This document shows positions 15,181 to 23,894 of a stretch of DNA of 64,000 bases, piece after piece. The notes under the pieces are model-generated. The model saw nothing but the letters and a program-made list of their open reading frames with translations, had not been told where the DNA came from and made no database searches. The translations under genes and the position numbers were made by a program. The DNA lies in NCBI RefSeq assembly GCF_007176755.1, contig NZ_BJTV01000003.1:248001-312000 (forward strand), read 5' to 3'. Source of the stretch: Streptomyces sp. 1-11 (lineage in GTDB: Bacteria > Actinomycetota > Actinomycetes > Streptomycetales > Streptomycetaceae). The number at the start of each line of letters is the position of its first letter. The first letter of the stretch is position 1.

Positions 15181-16377
15181 TCAGACGGCCGCCTCGACCG
15201 CCGGGTCCCGCCGGGCCGGCTGCGGCACGACGCGGCGGCGCCGGCCCGGGACGCCGAGGGTCGGATGGGTGACGGACCAGGCCGCGCCCTTGCAGACCAG
15301 CTCCTTGTAGACGGCGGCGAACCGGCCGGTCAGGGCCGCCCGGACGGACCGGTCGTCGGCCGTGACGTACTGGATCAGGCCCTCCCGGCGGCCCAGCGAG
15401 ACGCACTGGTTGAAGTAGCGCAGCGGCACGTCGGGAAGTCCGCCGCCGGTCAGCCGGGCCACGACGGCGTCGGCGGCCTGCCAGGCGGAAGGCACGCCGG
15501 AGGCGCACGACATGCGCAGCGGCTTGCCGCCGGGGCCCATCGCCAGAGCGGCGTCGCCGATGGCGTACACGTCCGGGTGGGAGACCGAGCGCATGGTGCC
15601 GTCGACCACGATCCGGCCGGTGTCGGTGACCTCCAGGGTGGTGGCCTTCGCGATCGGGTGGACGGCGAAGCCGGTGGTCCACACGGTGACCGCCGCCGGG
15701 ATGGCCCCGCCGTCGGCCGTCAGCACCCGGTCGGCCTCGACGGCGGTGACGGCGGCGTTCTCGTGCGCCGTGATGCCGAGCCGGCCGAAGACCTCGCGCA
15801 GGTGGCGGCGGCCCTTGGGGGAGAGCCAGTCGCCGAGCCCGCCGCGGGCGGCGAGGGCGACGTCGAGGTCCGGGCGGGCCTCGGCGATCTCGGTCGCGGC
15901 CTCCAGGCCGGTGAGGCCGCCGCCGACCACGACCACGGGCTGCCCGGCGCCCAGGCCGGCCAGCCGCTCGCGCAGCCGGAGCGCGCCGGGCCGGCCGGCG
16001 ATCTCGTGCGCGTGCTCGGCGGTGCCGGGGACGCCCTGGTCGTTCCAGCCGCTGCCGAGGGCGTACACGAGGGTGTCGTAGGCCAGTTCCCCGGCGCCGT
16101 CCGCGCTCTCGACGGCCACCGTCCGGCGGTCGGCGTCGACGCCGGTGACCCGGGCGGTCCGCAACTCCACGCCCGTGCCCGCGAAGATCTCGCCGAGGGG
16201 CCGGGGCCGCAGGTCCTGGCCGGCCGCGAGCTGGTGCATCCGGATGCGCTCGACGAAGTCGGGCTCGGCGTTGACGAGGGTGACGGCGACCTCCTCGCGG
16301 CGCAGCCGCCTGGCGAGGCGTCCGGCGGCGATGGCCCCGGCGTATCCGGCTCCGAGGACGACGATGCGGTGCTGCAT
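15181..16377 (-). CDS. FAD-dependent NAD(P)H oxidoreductase, type II NADH dehydrogenase-like
   Basis: A 398-residue two-dinucleotide-fold flavoprotein, ATG behind GGAGCAGG. FAD site: IVVLGAGYAGAIAAGRLARR at the N-terminus. NAD site: VVVVGGGLTGLEAATEIAE near residue 145. Second FAD contact: VYAIGDAALAMGP near 275. This matches the NDH-2 / Ndh-like group, which passes electrons from NADH to quinone at the membrane, though these smaller actinobacterial proteins often lack proven substrates. It lies 92 bases downstream of an ECF41 sigma gene on the same strand. ECF41 factors usually activate a neighbouring oxidoreductase-type gene. Confidence 0.9.
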   Translation of the reverse strand: MQHRIVVLGAGYAGAIAAGRLARRLRREEVAVTLVNAEPDFVERIRMHQLAAGQDLRPRPLGEIFAGTGVELRTARVTGVDADRRTVAVESADGAGELAYDTLVYALGSGWNDQGVPGTAEHAHEIAGRPGALRLRERLAGLGAGQPVVVVGGGLTGLEAATEIAEARPDLDVALAARGGLGDWLSPKGRRHLREVFGRLGITAHENAAVTAVEADRVLTADGGAIPAAVTVWTTGFAVHPIAKATTLEVTDTGRIVVDGTMRSVSHPDVYAIGDAALAMGPGGKPLRMSCASGVPSAWQAADAVVARLTGGGLPDVPLRYFNQCVSLGRREGLIQYVTADDRSVRAALTGRFAAVYKELVCKGAAWSVTHPTLGVPGRRRRVVPQPARRDPAVEAAV

Positions 16378-16469
16378 GTCCTGCTCCTGTCTTCAGCGGA
16401 TTCGCCCCTTGAACCGGGCGGCCCGCCGTTTCCTGACAGATACGCGACGTGAAGCAGGTCACACCCGGC

Positions 16470-17414
16470 TCAGAAGGGCCTGAGCCGGGGTTCTGGGTGG
16501 TCGGTGGCCGCCCAGCGCCTGGTCGCGCGTTCCAGCTTGTCGGGGTTGACCTGGCTGCGGAGCGCGGCGATGCCGTCGGCGGTGATCTCCATGCACAGCA
16601 CGCCGATGACCCGGCCGTCCACGACGACCAGGACGGCCGGGCCGCCGTTGGCCGTCGTGACGTGGATCTCGGGCGAGCCGCCGACCAGCTTGCGCTGGGC
16701 CGTGCCGGGCTTGAACAGGCCGCGCATGAACTTCGCGACCGCGAGCGCGCCCTCGAACGCCTTGGCGCGGGCCGGCACCTTCCCGCCGCCGTCGCCGATC
16801 GCGAAGGCGTCCTCCGTGAGCAGCCGCACGAGCGGCTCGGTCCGGCCGCTGGTGGCGGCCGCGAGGAACTCCTCCACCACCCGCCGGGCGGCCGCCCCGT
16901 CGATCTCCGCCCGGGCCCTGCCCGCGGCGAGGTGCTTCCTGGCCCGGTGCAGGATCTGCTGGCTCGCGGCCTCGGTGAGGTCGAGGATCTCGGCGATCTC
17001 CCGGTGCGCGTAGTCGAACGCCTCGCGCAGCACGTACACGGCCCGCTCGTTGGGGGACAGCCGTTCCAGCAGGGTGAGGACGGCGTACGAGAGCGACTCG
17101 CGCTGCTCGGCGGTGTCGGCGGGGCCGAGCATCGGGTCTCCGGCGAGCAGCGGCTCGGGGAGCCACTGGCCCACGTACGTCTCGCGGCGCGCGCGGGCCG
17201 AGGTGAGCTGGGTGAGGCACAGGTTGGTGAGCACCTTCGTCAGCCAGGCCTCGGGGACCTGGATGCGGCCGACGTCGGCGGCCTGCCAGCGCAGGAACGT
17301 CTCCTGCACGGCGTCCTCCGCCTCGCTCGCCGAGCCGAGCAGGCGGTAGGCGATGGCCTCCAGGCGGGGCCTGGACGACTCGAACCGGTCCACGTCGTGC
17401 ACGGTCAGCGCCAT
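16470..17414 (-). CDS. ECF41-type sigma factor with C-terminal SnoaL-like domain
   Basis: A 314-residue protein, start ATG 17414 (MALTVHDVDRFESSRPRLEA). Residues 1-165 are sigma regions 2 and 4 (ASEAEDAVQETFLRWQ, VPEAWLTKVLTNLCLTQL, LSPNERAVYVLREAFDYAHREIAEIL). Residues about 180-310 form the NTF2/SnoaL-like extension typical of ECF41, with the DGGGKVPA loop. In this group the extension replaces a separate anti-sigma factor and tunes activity. None is encoded nearby, as expected. The usual ECF41 target is an adjacent oxidoreductase, here the flavoprotein at 15181-16377. I could not confirm the ECF41 promoter motif in the gap. Confidence 0.93.
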   Translation of the reverse strand: MALTVHDVDRFESSRPRLEAIAYRLLGSASEAEDAVQETFLRWQAADVGRIQVPEAWLTKVLTNLCLTQLTSARARRETYVGQWLPEPLLAGDPMLGPADTAEQRESLSYAVLTLLERLSPNERAVYVLREAFDYAHREIAEILDLTEAASQQILHRARKHLAAGRARAEIDGAAARRVVEEFLAAATSGRTEPLVRLLTEDAFAIGDGGGKVPARAKAFEGALAVAKFMRGLFKPGTAQRKLVGGSPEIHVTTANGGPAVLVVVDGRVIGVLCMEITADGIAALRSQVNPDKLERATRRWAATDHPEPRLRPF

Positions 17415-17485
17415 GGACCCGGATCCTAGCCCGTGCCGTCGCGGGGGCGCCCGGGTAATCACGGCTCCGCGGCGCCGGTGACCGG

Positions 17486-17548
17486 CGGCGGGGGGCCGGA
17501 CCGGCCCCCCGCCGGGGATCGGGGGCGGGGGCCGGACCGGCCCCCGCC
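17486..17548 (-). terminator. Two consecutive hairpins downstream of secDF
   Basis: Two GC-rich inverted repeats stand in tandem: stem CGGCGGGGGGCCGG (17486-17499 with 17501-17514) and stem GGCGGGGGCCGG (17524-17535 with 17537-17548). They begin just after the SecDF stop (17553 on the minus strand), so they probably terminate that gene before the ECF41 gene. Confidence 0.8.
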
Positions 17549-17552
17549 CTCC

Positions 17553-19787
17553 TCAGGCCGCGCGCTTCCCGCGCCCGCCGGTCCGGTCCTGGAGTTCGAT
17601 GGCCACCGGCGCGGCCACGAAGACCGAGGACCAGGTGCCCACGACGAGGCCGATGAGCAGGGCGAGGGCGAAGTCGGTGAGGGAGTCCCCGCCGAGCACG
17701 GCCAGGGCGGTGAGGATGAGGGCGGCTCCCATGCCGGTGTTGACCGTACGGGGCACCGTCTGCAGGATCGCCTGGTTCGTGATCCGGGGCAGCGGGGCGG
17801 TGCGATGGCGCCGGCGCAGTTCCCGGATGCGGTCGAAGACGACGACGGAGTCGTTCACCGAGTAGCCGATGACGGTGAGCAGGGCGGCGAGGAACACGCC
17901 GTCCACCGGCTTGCCGAGCCAGGCGAACACGCCCAGCAGGACCAGCACGTCGTGGGCGAGGGCGCTGACCGCCGCGGTGCCGAGCACCCAGCGGAAGCGG
18001 GCCGCCAGGTACAGCAGCTGCGCGCCCAGGGCGAGCGCCAGGGCGATCAGGGCGTTGCGGCGCAGCTCCTCGCCGAGGCTGGGGCCGATCAGCTCGTCGC
18101 GGACCCGGTCCGCCCCGCCCGCGACGGCGTCGACCGTGCGGGTGACCTCCGCCGCCTGGGCGTCGGAGAGCGCTCCGGTGCGGACGGTCAGCCGGTCGTC
18201 CCCGGAGGACTGCACGACCGCCCGGGGGAAGCCCGCGTCGGCGAGCGCGGCGCGGGCCTTGTCCGGGTCGACCGGGGCACTGGTGGTGTACTCGGCCAGC
18301 CGTCCGCCGGTGAACTCGACGCCGAGGTCCAGGCCGCGCAGCGCGATGCCGGCCCCGGCGAGCACCAGGAGCACGGCGGACCCGGCCAGCCAGCGGCGGG
18401 GGCGGCGCATCAGCTGCGGGTCGCGGCGCAGCAGGCGGTCGCGGACCGGGCCGGTGGTGGCGATGCCGCTGAGGTGCGGGCGGTTGCGCAGCCACGGCCG
18501 GGACGCGGCGTGGTCGGCGAGCACCCGGGTGATGAGCAGGGCGCTGACCATGGAGGCGAGGACGCCGATGCCGAGGGTGACACCGAAACCGCGGACGGGT
18601 CCCGAGGCGAGGAAGAAGAGCAGCGCCGCCGCGATCAGGGTGGTGATGTTGGAGTCGGCGATCGCGCTGAAGGCGTTGCGGAAGCCGGCGGTCAGCGACG
18701 AGCGCGGGGTGGGGCGCTGACGGGCGGCGTGTTCCTCCCGGGCGCGCTCGAACACCAGCACGTTGGCGTCCACCGCCATGCCGATCGCCAGGACGAACCC
18801 GGCGAGGCCCGGCAGGGTGAGGGTGGCGCCGAGGGCGGCCAGGGCGGCGTAGGAGATGAGGCCGTAGCAGAGCAGGGCGAGGGCCGCGAGCATGCCCATC
18901 ACCCGGTAGACGGCGATCACGAACAGCGAGGTCAGGACGGTGCCGATGACGGCCGCCCAGGTGCTGGCCGCGATGGCCTCGGCGCCCAGGGTGGGGCCGA
19001 CGGTGCGCTGCTCCACCGTCTCCACGGCCACCGGCAGGGCGCCGCCCTTGATGAGCAGGGCCAGTTCGCGGGCCTCGGTGTCGTCGAACGAACCGGTGAT
19101 CTGCGTGGAGCCGGCAGTGATGCCCGTGCCGCACGCGATCGAGGGGGCGACCTCGGGCGACGAGATGATTTTGTCGTCGAGGACGATCGCGACACGGCGG
19201 CCGGGGTCGCCCACCGGCTTGCAGGCGGCCTCCCCGGTCAGCCGGGCCCATTCGGCGCGGCCGGCGCCGCCGAAGTCGACGGTGATGTGCCATCCGGCGC
19301 CGGACTCCTGGTCGAAGCGGGCGGCGGCGTCCTTGACCTGCTGCCCGGTCAGGGCGGCGGCCCGCAGGCGCAGTCGCTCGCCCGACGCGTCGGACAGGAC
19401 CCGCTCCCCGGCCCGCTCCGTGCCGTCGGTGGCGGTGCCGGCGACCGGGTGGATGGTGAGCTGCGCGGTGCGGCCGAGCACCTCGGCCGCCTGCTTCGGG
19501 TCCCGCACGCCGGGGAGTTCGACGATGATCCGGTCCTCACCGGAGCGGACGAGGGTGGGTTCGGCGACGCCGAGCGCGTCCACGCGGCCGCGCAGCACCT
19601 CCAGGGTGCGGTCGGTGGCCTCGCGGTCGGCGGTGGCGGTCGGGGTGGAACGCGTCTGGAGCACGATCTGGGTCCCGCCGCGCAGATCGAGTCCGAGACG
19701 GATCGGCACGGTGAGGGCGATGTACAACGACACGGCGATCACGGTGAGGGCGAGCAGTGCCCTCACCCGGGCGGAGCGGATCAACAC
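17553..19787 (-). CDS. secDF: Fused protein-export protein SecDF
   Basis: A 744-residue fusion of SecD and SecF, which use proton-motive force to help pull exported proteins out of SecYEG. The start is GTG 19787 behind GGAGG; a TTG three bases on gives better spacing. SecD half: first helix (LLALTVIAVSLYIALTV), LGLDLRGGTQIVLQT, long periplasmic domain with IIVELPGVRDP, then helices including LAGFVLAIGMAVDANVLVFERAREE. SecF half: LDLGVEFTGGRLAEY and VFLAALLTVIGYSVNDSVVVFDRIRE. Streptomyces normally also has separate secD and secF near ruvB, so this is probably an extra SecDF paralogue. Confidence 0.96.
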   Translation of the reverse strand: MLIRSARVRALLALTVIAVSLYIALTVPIRLGLDLRGGTQIVLQTRSTPTATADREATDRTLEVLRGRVDALGVAEPTLVRSGEDRIIVELPGVRDPKQAAEVLGRTAQLTIHPVAGTATDGTERAGERVLSDASGERLRLRAAALTGQQVKDAAARFDQESGAGWHITVDFGGAGRAEWARLTGEAACKPVGDPGRRVAIVLDDKIISSPEVAPSIACGTGITAGSTQITGSFDDTEARELALLIKGGALPVAVETVEQRTVGPTLGAEAIAASTWAAVIGTVLTSLFVIAVYRVMGMLAALALLCYGLISYAALAALGATLTLPGLAGFVLAIGMAVDANVLVFERAREEHAARQRPTPRSSLTAGFRNAFSAIADSNITTLIAAALLFFLASGPVRGFGVTLGIGVLASMVSALLITRVLADHAASRPWLRNRPHLSGIATTGPVRDRLLRRDPQLMRRPRRWLAGSAVLLVLAGAGIALRGLDLGVEFTGGRLAEYTTSAPVDPDKARAALADAGFPRAVVQSSGDDRLTVRTGALSDAQAAEVTRTVDAVAGGADRVRDELIGPSLGEELRRNALIALALALGAQLLYLAARFRWVLGTAAVSALAHDVLVLLGVFAWLGKPVDGVFLAALLTVIGYSVNDSVVVFDRIRELRRRHRTAPLPRITNQAILQTVPRTVNTGMGAALILTALAVLGGDSLTDFALALLIGLVVGTWSSVFVAAPVAIELQDRTGGRGKRAA

Positions 19788-20088
19788 GGGCCTCCGGCGG
19801 GCATGCCAGGGCTGCGGCCGTGCGGCCGCGGCGGATGGCACGGACGAATGGATGAATGTGGGGGGACGGGCTGGACGGTGGATCGGGCTGGACGGGTGAG
19901 TGACCGACGGACGGCGCCCCGGGGCGCGGGGCCCGGGGCGCCGGCACGCGCGGGTACGAGACGCGGGCCGCCGCGGCCGGCGCCGATGTGAGGCGCGGGC
20001 CGCCACGGACGCCGCTCGCCGGCCTGAGACGCGGGGCGCGGTGGACGCCGGTGTCAGGCGGGGCTCGTGGCGGGCGCCGCTGTCAGAC

Positions 20089-20218
20089 GCGAGCCGTGAC
20101 AGGCCCGCCGTCAGCGCGAGCCGTGACAGAAGTCGCTGCCGCCAGACGCGAGCCGTGACAGGCCCCGCTCTCAGCGCGAGCCGTGACAGAAACCGCTGCC
20201 GGACGCGAGCCGTGGCGG
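20089..20218. repeat. Degenerate short tandem repeat array
   Basis: The core GCGAGCCGTGACAG occurs exactly at 20089, 20116, 20148 and 20176, with a degraded copy at 20205; start-to-start distances are 27, 32, 28 and 29 bases. Weaker copies extend on both sides, from about 20040 to 20300. The array fills most of the 485-base gap (19788-20272) between the secretory protein gene and secDF. I see no gene in that gap. Confidence 0.8.
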
Positions 20219-20272
20219 GCGTCGCTTTCTGTCATGGGCCGCGGCGGGCGCGGGCCAAGGCAGGCGGCGGTC

Positions 20273-21067
20273 TCAGGCGCGGGCCGTGGCGGGCGGTGCC
20301 CGGCCGTGATCAGTCGCCGCCTGGTCCGACCAGGAGGAGCTGTCCCGCTCGGGGCCTTCGGCCCGTCCGCCGCCGGGCTGGAGCGGTGCCGTAACGGGCA
20401 CGGCACCGGTGAGCGGTCCGGGCGGTGCCGGACGCTCCCCGTGGCCCTCGTGCCCGACAGCCGCCCGGGCGGGCCGGACACCGGCCCACGGCTCATCGGC
20501 GAGCGGAACGGCACGACTGTCGTCGGCGGGGTGTGAGCCGGGGGCGGCCTCACCGCCTTCGCGGGCCTCAAGAGGTGCGGTAAGGGAGGCGCTGGAAGCG
20601 AGGTCGGGGACGGGGGCGCGATGCTCACCGGCCGTCCGCGGGCCCGGGGCGGGCGTGACGCCCGGCTGGGCATCGAGGCGAACGGTCGGAGCGGGAGTGG
20701 GGACGGGGGCGCGATGGTCTCCGGCCGTCCGCGGGCCCGGGGCGGGCGTGACGCCTGGCTGGGCATCGAGGCGAACGGTCGGAGCGGAGGTGGGGACGGG
20801 GGCGCGATGGTGACCAGTCGCCTGCGGGCCGGACGTGGGCACGACGGCGGGGAAGGCGTCGGCTGCGGGAGTGGCCGGTGGGGCGGGGCGGACCGGGGAC
20901 AGGGGGCCGGCGAGCAGGGTCAGGATCGTGAGGGCGAGCAGGGCCGGGATCGTGAGGGCGAGCAGGGCCGGGATCGTCAGGAGGCGGGCCGACGCGCGCA
21001 GGGCCGGGACCGGGATCGTCAGGAGGCGGGCCGGCGCGCGCAGGGGAGTACGTGGTGCTGGGCGCAT
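20273..21067 (-). CDS. Repeat-rich putative secreted protein, unknown function
   Basis: A 264-residue protein. ATG 21067 is chosen because a perfect AAAGGAGG lies 7 bases upstream. The N-terminus is basic and then hydrophobic with internal repeats (LLTIPVPALRASARLLTIPA, LLALTIPALLALTIL), consistent with a signal sequence or membrane anchor. Residues about 80-160 contain two near-identical 31-residue repeats (HRAPVPT...VRLDAQPGVTPAPGPRTAG) and the start of a third. The remainder is Pro/Ala/Gly-rich with no recognised domain. It lies downstream of the response-regulator gene on the same strand. Low complexity makes homology unreliable. Confidence 0.6.
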   Translation of the reverse strand: MRPAPRTPLRAPARLLTIPVPALRASARLLTIPALLALTIPALLALTILTLLAGPLSPVRPAPPATPAADAFPAVVPTSGPQATGHHRAPVPTSAPTVRLDAQPGVTPAPGPRTAGDHRAPVPTPAPTVRLDAQPGVTPAPGPRTAGEHRAPVPDLASSASLTAPLEAREGGEAAPGSHPADDSRAVPLADEPWAGVRPARAAVGHEGHGERPAPPGPLTGAVPVTAPLQPGGGRAEGPERDSSSWSDQAATDHGRAPPATARA

Positions 21068-21161
21068 GCGCCGGCCTCCTTTCATGGCGGTCACGGTGGT
21101 GGGGGCCCGGGCCCCGGCCGGGGAGTGGCGGCCGGGACTCCGGGCGGTCGGTGAGCCGGGG

Positions 21162-21827
21162 TCAGGGTTCGACCAGGCCGGCGCGGATGGCGTAACGGGT
21201 GAGTTCGAGGCGGTCGTGCAGGCCGAGCTTCTGCAGCAGGTTGGCGCGGTGGCGCTGCACGGTCTTGACGCTGATGAAGAGGATCTCGGCGATCTCCTTG
21301 GAGGAGTGCCCCTCCGCGACCAGCTTGAGGACCTCCTCCTCGCGCGGGGTGAGGATCTGGTCCGGCGTCTCCTCGCCGTGCCGCACCCGGTCGAGGTAGT
21401 TGCGGATGAGGGCGGTGACCGCGCCGGGGTACAGGAAGGGCTCGTCGCGCATCGCGGCCCGGCAGGCGGCGACCAGGTCCCGGTCGGCGACGGACTTCAG
21501 CACGTACCCCGAGGCTCCGGCCTTCAGGGCCTGGAAGAAGTACTGCTCGTTGTCGTGCATCGTGAGCATCAGCACGCGCAGCCCCGGTTTCAGCGCGATC
21601 AGCTCGCGGGTGGCCTGCAGTCCGGTCAGCCGGGGCATGGCGATGTCCAGCACGGCGAGGTCGACGTCGTGGGTGCGGGCCATCGCGATGGCCTCCGCGC
21701 CGTCGCCCGCCTCGGCGACCACCTCCAGGTCGGGCTCCTGGTCGAGGATGAGCCGCACCCCACGCCGGACCAGCGCGTGGTCGTCGGCGAGGAGGATGCG
21801 GATCGGGGTGGCTGCGGACATGGTCAC
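21162..21827 (-). CDS. NarL/LuxR-family response regulator
   Basis: A 221-residue two-domain regulator. Receiver: acidic pair LLADDHALVRRG, phospho-acceptor Asp in LAVLDIAMPRLTGL, and conserved Lys in GASGYVLKSV. C-terminal LuxR HTH: LTPREEEVLKLVAEGHSSKE followed by IAEILFISVKTVQRHRANLLQKLG. The GTG start at 21827 overlaps the kinase stop (GTGA); an ATG two codons on is possible. It forms a two-component system with the kinase upstream. Adjacent DksA, MreB-like and Rv1733c-type genes recall dormancy-type regulons, but direct control is inference. Confidence 0.95.
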   Translation of the reverse strand: MTMSAATPIRILLADDHALVRRGVRLILDQEPDLEVVAEAGDGAEAIAMARTHDVDLAVLDIAMPRLTGLQATRELIALKPGLRVLMLTMHDNEQYFFQALKAGASGYVLKSVADRDLVAACRAAMRDEPFLYPGAVTALIRNYLDRVRHGEETPDQILTPREEEVLKLVAEGHSSKEIAEILFISVKTVQRHRANLLQKLGLHDRLELTRYAIRAGLVEP

Positions 21828-22777
21828 GGCTGCTTCCTGGGAACGGGTGCGGTGAGCCGCACCTGGGTGCCCGCACCGGGCGCGGAGGTGATGTCGAGAC
21901 GGGCCCCGATGAGCAGCGCCCGCTCGCGCATGCCGCGGATGCCGGCGCCCTCGCGGGCGGCCTCGATGCCGCAGCCGTCGTCGGTGACGGCCAGCTCCAC
22001 CGTGTCCCCGGCGTGGTGCAGGGCCACGACGACGCGTTCGGCCTCCGCGTGCCGGGCGGCGTTGGTCAGGCCCTCCTGGGCGACCCGGTAGAAGACCAGC
22101 TCGGTCTCCGGCTCCAGGGCGGGCAGGTCGGCGTCGAACCGGCGCTGCACCTGCAGCCCGGTGTGCGCGGCGAAGTCCTCGGTGAGCGAGGTCAGCGCGC
22201 TGACCAGGCCGAGGTCGTCCAGCACCCCGGGCCGCAGCCGGCGCACCAGGCGGCGCACCTCGTCCAGGCTCTCGCGGGTGATCTCCTGCATCTGGTGGAG
22301 TTCTCCGCGCAGCGGCTCACCGGCCTGGTCGGCGGCCCGTTTCAGGGAGAGCAGGATCGCGGTCATGCTCTGCCCCACCTCATCGTGCAGTTCCTGCGCG
22401 ATACGGCGGCGTTCGGCCTCCTGCGCGAACAGGGCGCGGGCGCTGCTGGTGGCGCGTTCCTGCTCCAGCCGCTCCAGCATCGCGTTGAACGCGCGGATCA
22501 GCTCGGCGACCTCGCCGCCGCCGTGGGCGGGCAGCCGCTGGCCGGGGCGGAGCAGGTCCACGGTGGTCATCAGCTTCGTCAGCCGGTCGAGCGGGGCCAG
22601 ACCCCAGCGCAGCAGGCCCGCGTTGGCGACCAGCATCACCACCAGGCCGCCCAGCAGGATCACGGCCTCGGTCAGCACGACCGGGACGGAGACGGTCACC
22701 GGAGCCCACAGCAGCAGGGCCGTGGCCGAACCGAGCACCACGGCGTTGAGTCCGAAGATCCGCCAGAACAGGGTCAC
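21824..22777 (-). CDS. NarL-type sensor histidine kinase
   Basis: A 317-residue kinase. The start is GTG 22777 (reading TLFWRIFGLNAVVLG); AAGGAGG lies 11 bases upstream. Two transmembrane helices (about 8-25 and 33-55) are joined by only a few residues, so it has almost no extracellular sensor. A HAMP-like linker follows, then a HisKA_3 dimerisation box with the phospho-His (ELHDEVGQSMTAILLSLKRA) and an HATPase domain (YRVAQEGLTNAARHAEAERV, DDGCGI, GIRGMRERALLIGA). It is coupled by overlap with the regulator gene. The tiny sensor suggests membrane state or internal cues. Confidence 0.93.
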   Translation of the reverse strand: MTLFWRIFGLNAVVLGSATALLLWAPVTVSVPVVLTEAVILLGGLVVMLVANAGLLRWGLAPLDRLTKLMTTVDLLRPGQRLPAHGGGEVAELIRAFNAMLERLEQERATSSARALFAQEAERRRIAQELHDEVGQSMTAILLSLKRAADQAGEPLRGELHQMQEITRESLDEVRRLVRRLRPGVLDDLGLVSALTSLTEDFAAHTGLQVQRRFDADLPALEPETELVFYRVAQEGLTNAARHAEAERVVVALHHAGDTVELAVTDDGCGIEAAREGAGIRGMRERALLIGARLDITSAPGAGTQVRLTAPVPRKQP

Positions 22778-23098
22778 CGGGACGTACGCCTCCTTCCGAG
22801 ATGCGGCCTTCCTCCACTGTCGGGCATCGAGCCCCCGGGGCGGGCCGCTGCCCTGGCCGCCCCCAGCCTGCCCGTCGCCCGCGCGCCGGATCGATGGGGC
22901 GCGCGGCCCATTTTCTCCGCCGCCGTCCACCCATCCACCACCCGGGTAGAGCCCGTGACGCTCGGTAAATGGGGTCTGCGCCCGATGGGCAGGGGCGGCC
23001 GGGACGGCGAGGGTCGAGTCAGTGACCCGGACCGGCCCGTCCGGGGCCGGGAACCGCCCGGCACCGACGACCGACCGAGACCGAGAGAGGGACGCACC
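22778..23098. other. Divergent promoter region between the NarL system and the DksA pair
   Basis: About 320 bases between divergently read genes. I see no coding potential with a ribosome binding site. A moderately AT-richer patch (GGTAAATGGGG, near 22964-22976) could hold promoter elements, but no clear -35/-10 pair can be assigned. A response-regulator site here would fit the arrangement but cannot be identified by eye. Confidence 0.4.
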
Positions 23099-23425
23099 AT
23101 GTCGATCGACACCACTCCCGCCGATGGCCACCTGCGGAGCCTCACCGCCCACGAGGCCCGCCAGCGCCTGGAACACGCGCGCAGCGCCCGGCTGGTGCAG
23201 CTCGAGGCGGTGAACGAGAACGGGCAGCCGGCGGACGACCAGCTCATGTCCGCGCAGCGGACCGCCATCGAGCGGGTGCTTAAGGAGATCGACGACGCCT
23301 TCGCCCGGGTCGCGGCGGGCACCTACGGGACCTGCGAGAACTGCGGCAAGCCGGTGCCCGTGGAACGGCTGGAGATCCTTCCCTACACCCGCTACTGCGT
23401 CGGCTGCCGGCGCGTGGCCCCCTGA
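23099..23425 (+). CDS. TraR/DksA-type C4 zinc-finger protein
   Basis: A 108-residue protein, ATG behind GAGAGAGGGA. A helical coiled-coil region (HEARQRLEHARSARLVQLEAV, SAQRTAIERVLKEIDDAFARV) precedes a four-cysteine zinc finger (YGTCENCGKPVP...YCVGCRRV). DksA-like proteins reach into the RNA polymerase secondary channel and, with ppGpp, alter transcription under stress. The acidic tip residues of DksA proper are not obvious, so mechanism is uncertain. A second DksA-like gene follows at 23475. Confidence 0.93.
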   Translation: MSIDTTPADGHLRSLTAHEARQRLEHARSARLVQLEAVNENGQPADDQLMSAQRTAIERVLKEIDDAFARVAAGTYGTCENCGKPVPVERLEILPYTRYCVGCRRVAP

Positions 23426-23474
23426 CCGACGCTCCGCTCCCGACTTTCGCATTCCGCTCTGCCCGAGGGGTGAA

Positions 23475-23894
23475 GTGGTGACCCACCAGACCATCGGCGA
23501 CCCGGGGACGCACGGCACCGATCCGCGCGTTCCGGCGAGGCACGCCCCGTACCGACACCTGTCGCCCGAGGATCTCGCCGCGCTGCGCGAGATCCTCCTC
23601 GAGCAGCGGCTGTTCCGCCAGGAGCAGCTCGTGCAGATCGCGTCCGCCGTCCCGTCGCGCGCCGACGACCTGCTGCGGCAGGGCGCCGCCGGGCAGGTCG
23701 AGGTGCACGTCAAGCTCGCCGCCTCCGCCCGCATGGTCCTCACCGACGTGATCGCCGCGCTCGAGCGCATGGACCAGGGGCGCTACGGCGCCTGCCACCT
23801 GTGCCGGCGCCCCATCGACCGCGAGCGGCTGCTGATAGTGCCGCAGGCCCGCTACTGCGCGCGCTGCCAGCAGGTACGGGAGGCCGGCCGATGA
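23475..23894 (+). CDS. Second TraR/DksA-type C4 zinc-finger protein
   Basis: A 139-residue protein; GTG at 23475 or at the next codon, behind GAGGGG. It carries a longer hydrophilic N-terminus than its neighbour, a helical region (EDLAALREILLEQRLFRQEQL) and a C4 finger YGACHLCRRPID...YCARCQQV. The last codon overlaps the ATG of the MreB-like gene (ATGA), so these two are translationally coupled. Likely binds RNA polymerase, as for its neighbour. Confidence 0.92.
   Translation: MVTHQTIGDPGTHGTDPRVPARHAPYRHLSPEDLAALREILLEQRLFRQEQLVQIASAVPSRADDLLRQGAAGQVEVHVKLAASARMVLTDVIAALERMDQGRYGACHLCRRPIDRERLLIVPQARYCARCQQVREAGR

Noticed and set aside
16459..19293. A 944-codon open frame on the minus strand through the ECF41 and secDF genes
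   Set aside because: It runs out of frame through two clear genes on the same strand and is Arg/Pro/Ala-rich low-complexity translation.
20089..20218. CRISPR-like array
   Set aside because: Repeat core is 14 bases with 13-18-base gaps of variable length and the gaps are themselves similar; no cas genes are present.
20083..20766. A 227-codon minus-strand ORF with SRPPRARGRP-type repeats
   Set aside because: It is a translation of the noncoding repeat array and of the repeat-rich gene out of frame. The frame at 20273-21067 has the strong ribosome binding site and signal-like start.
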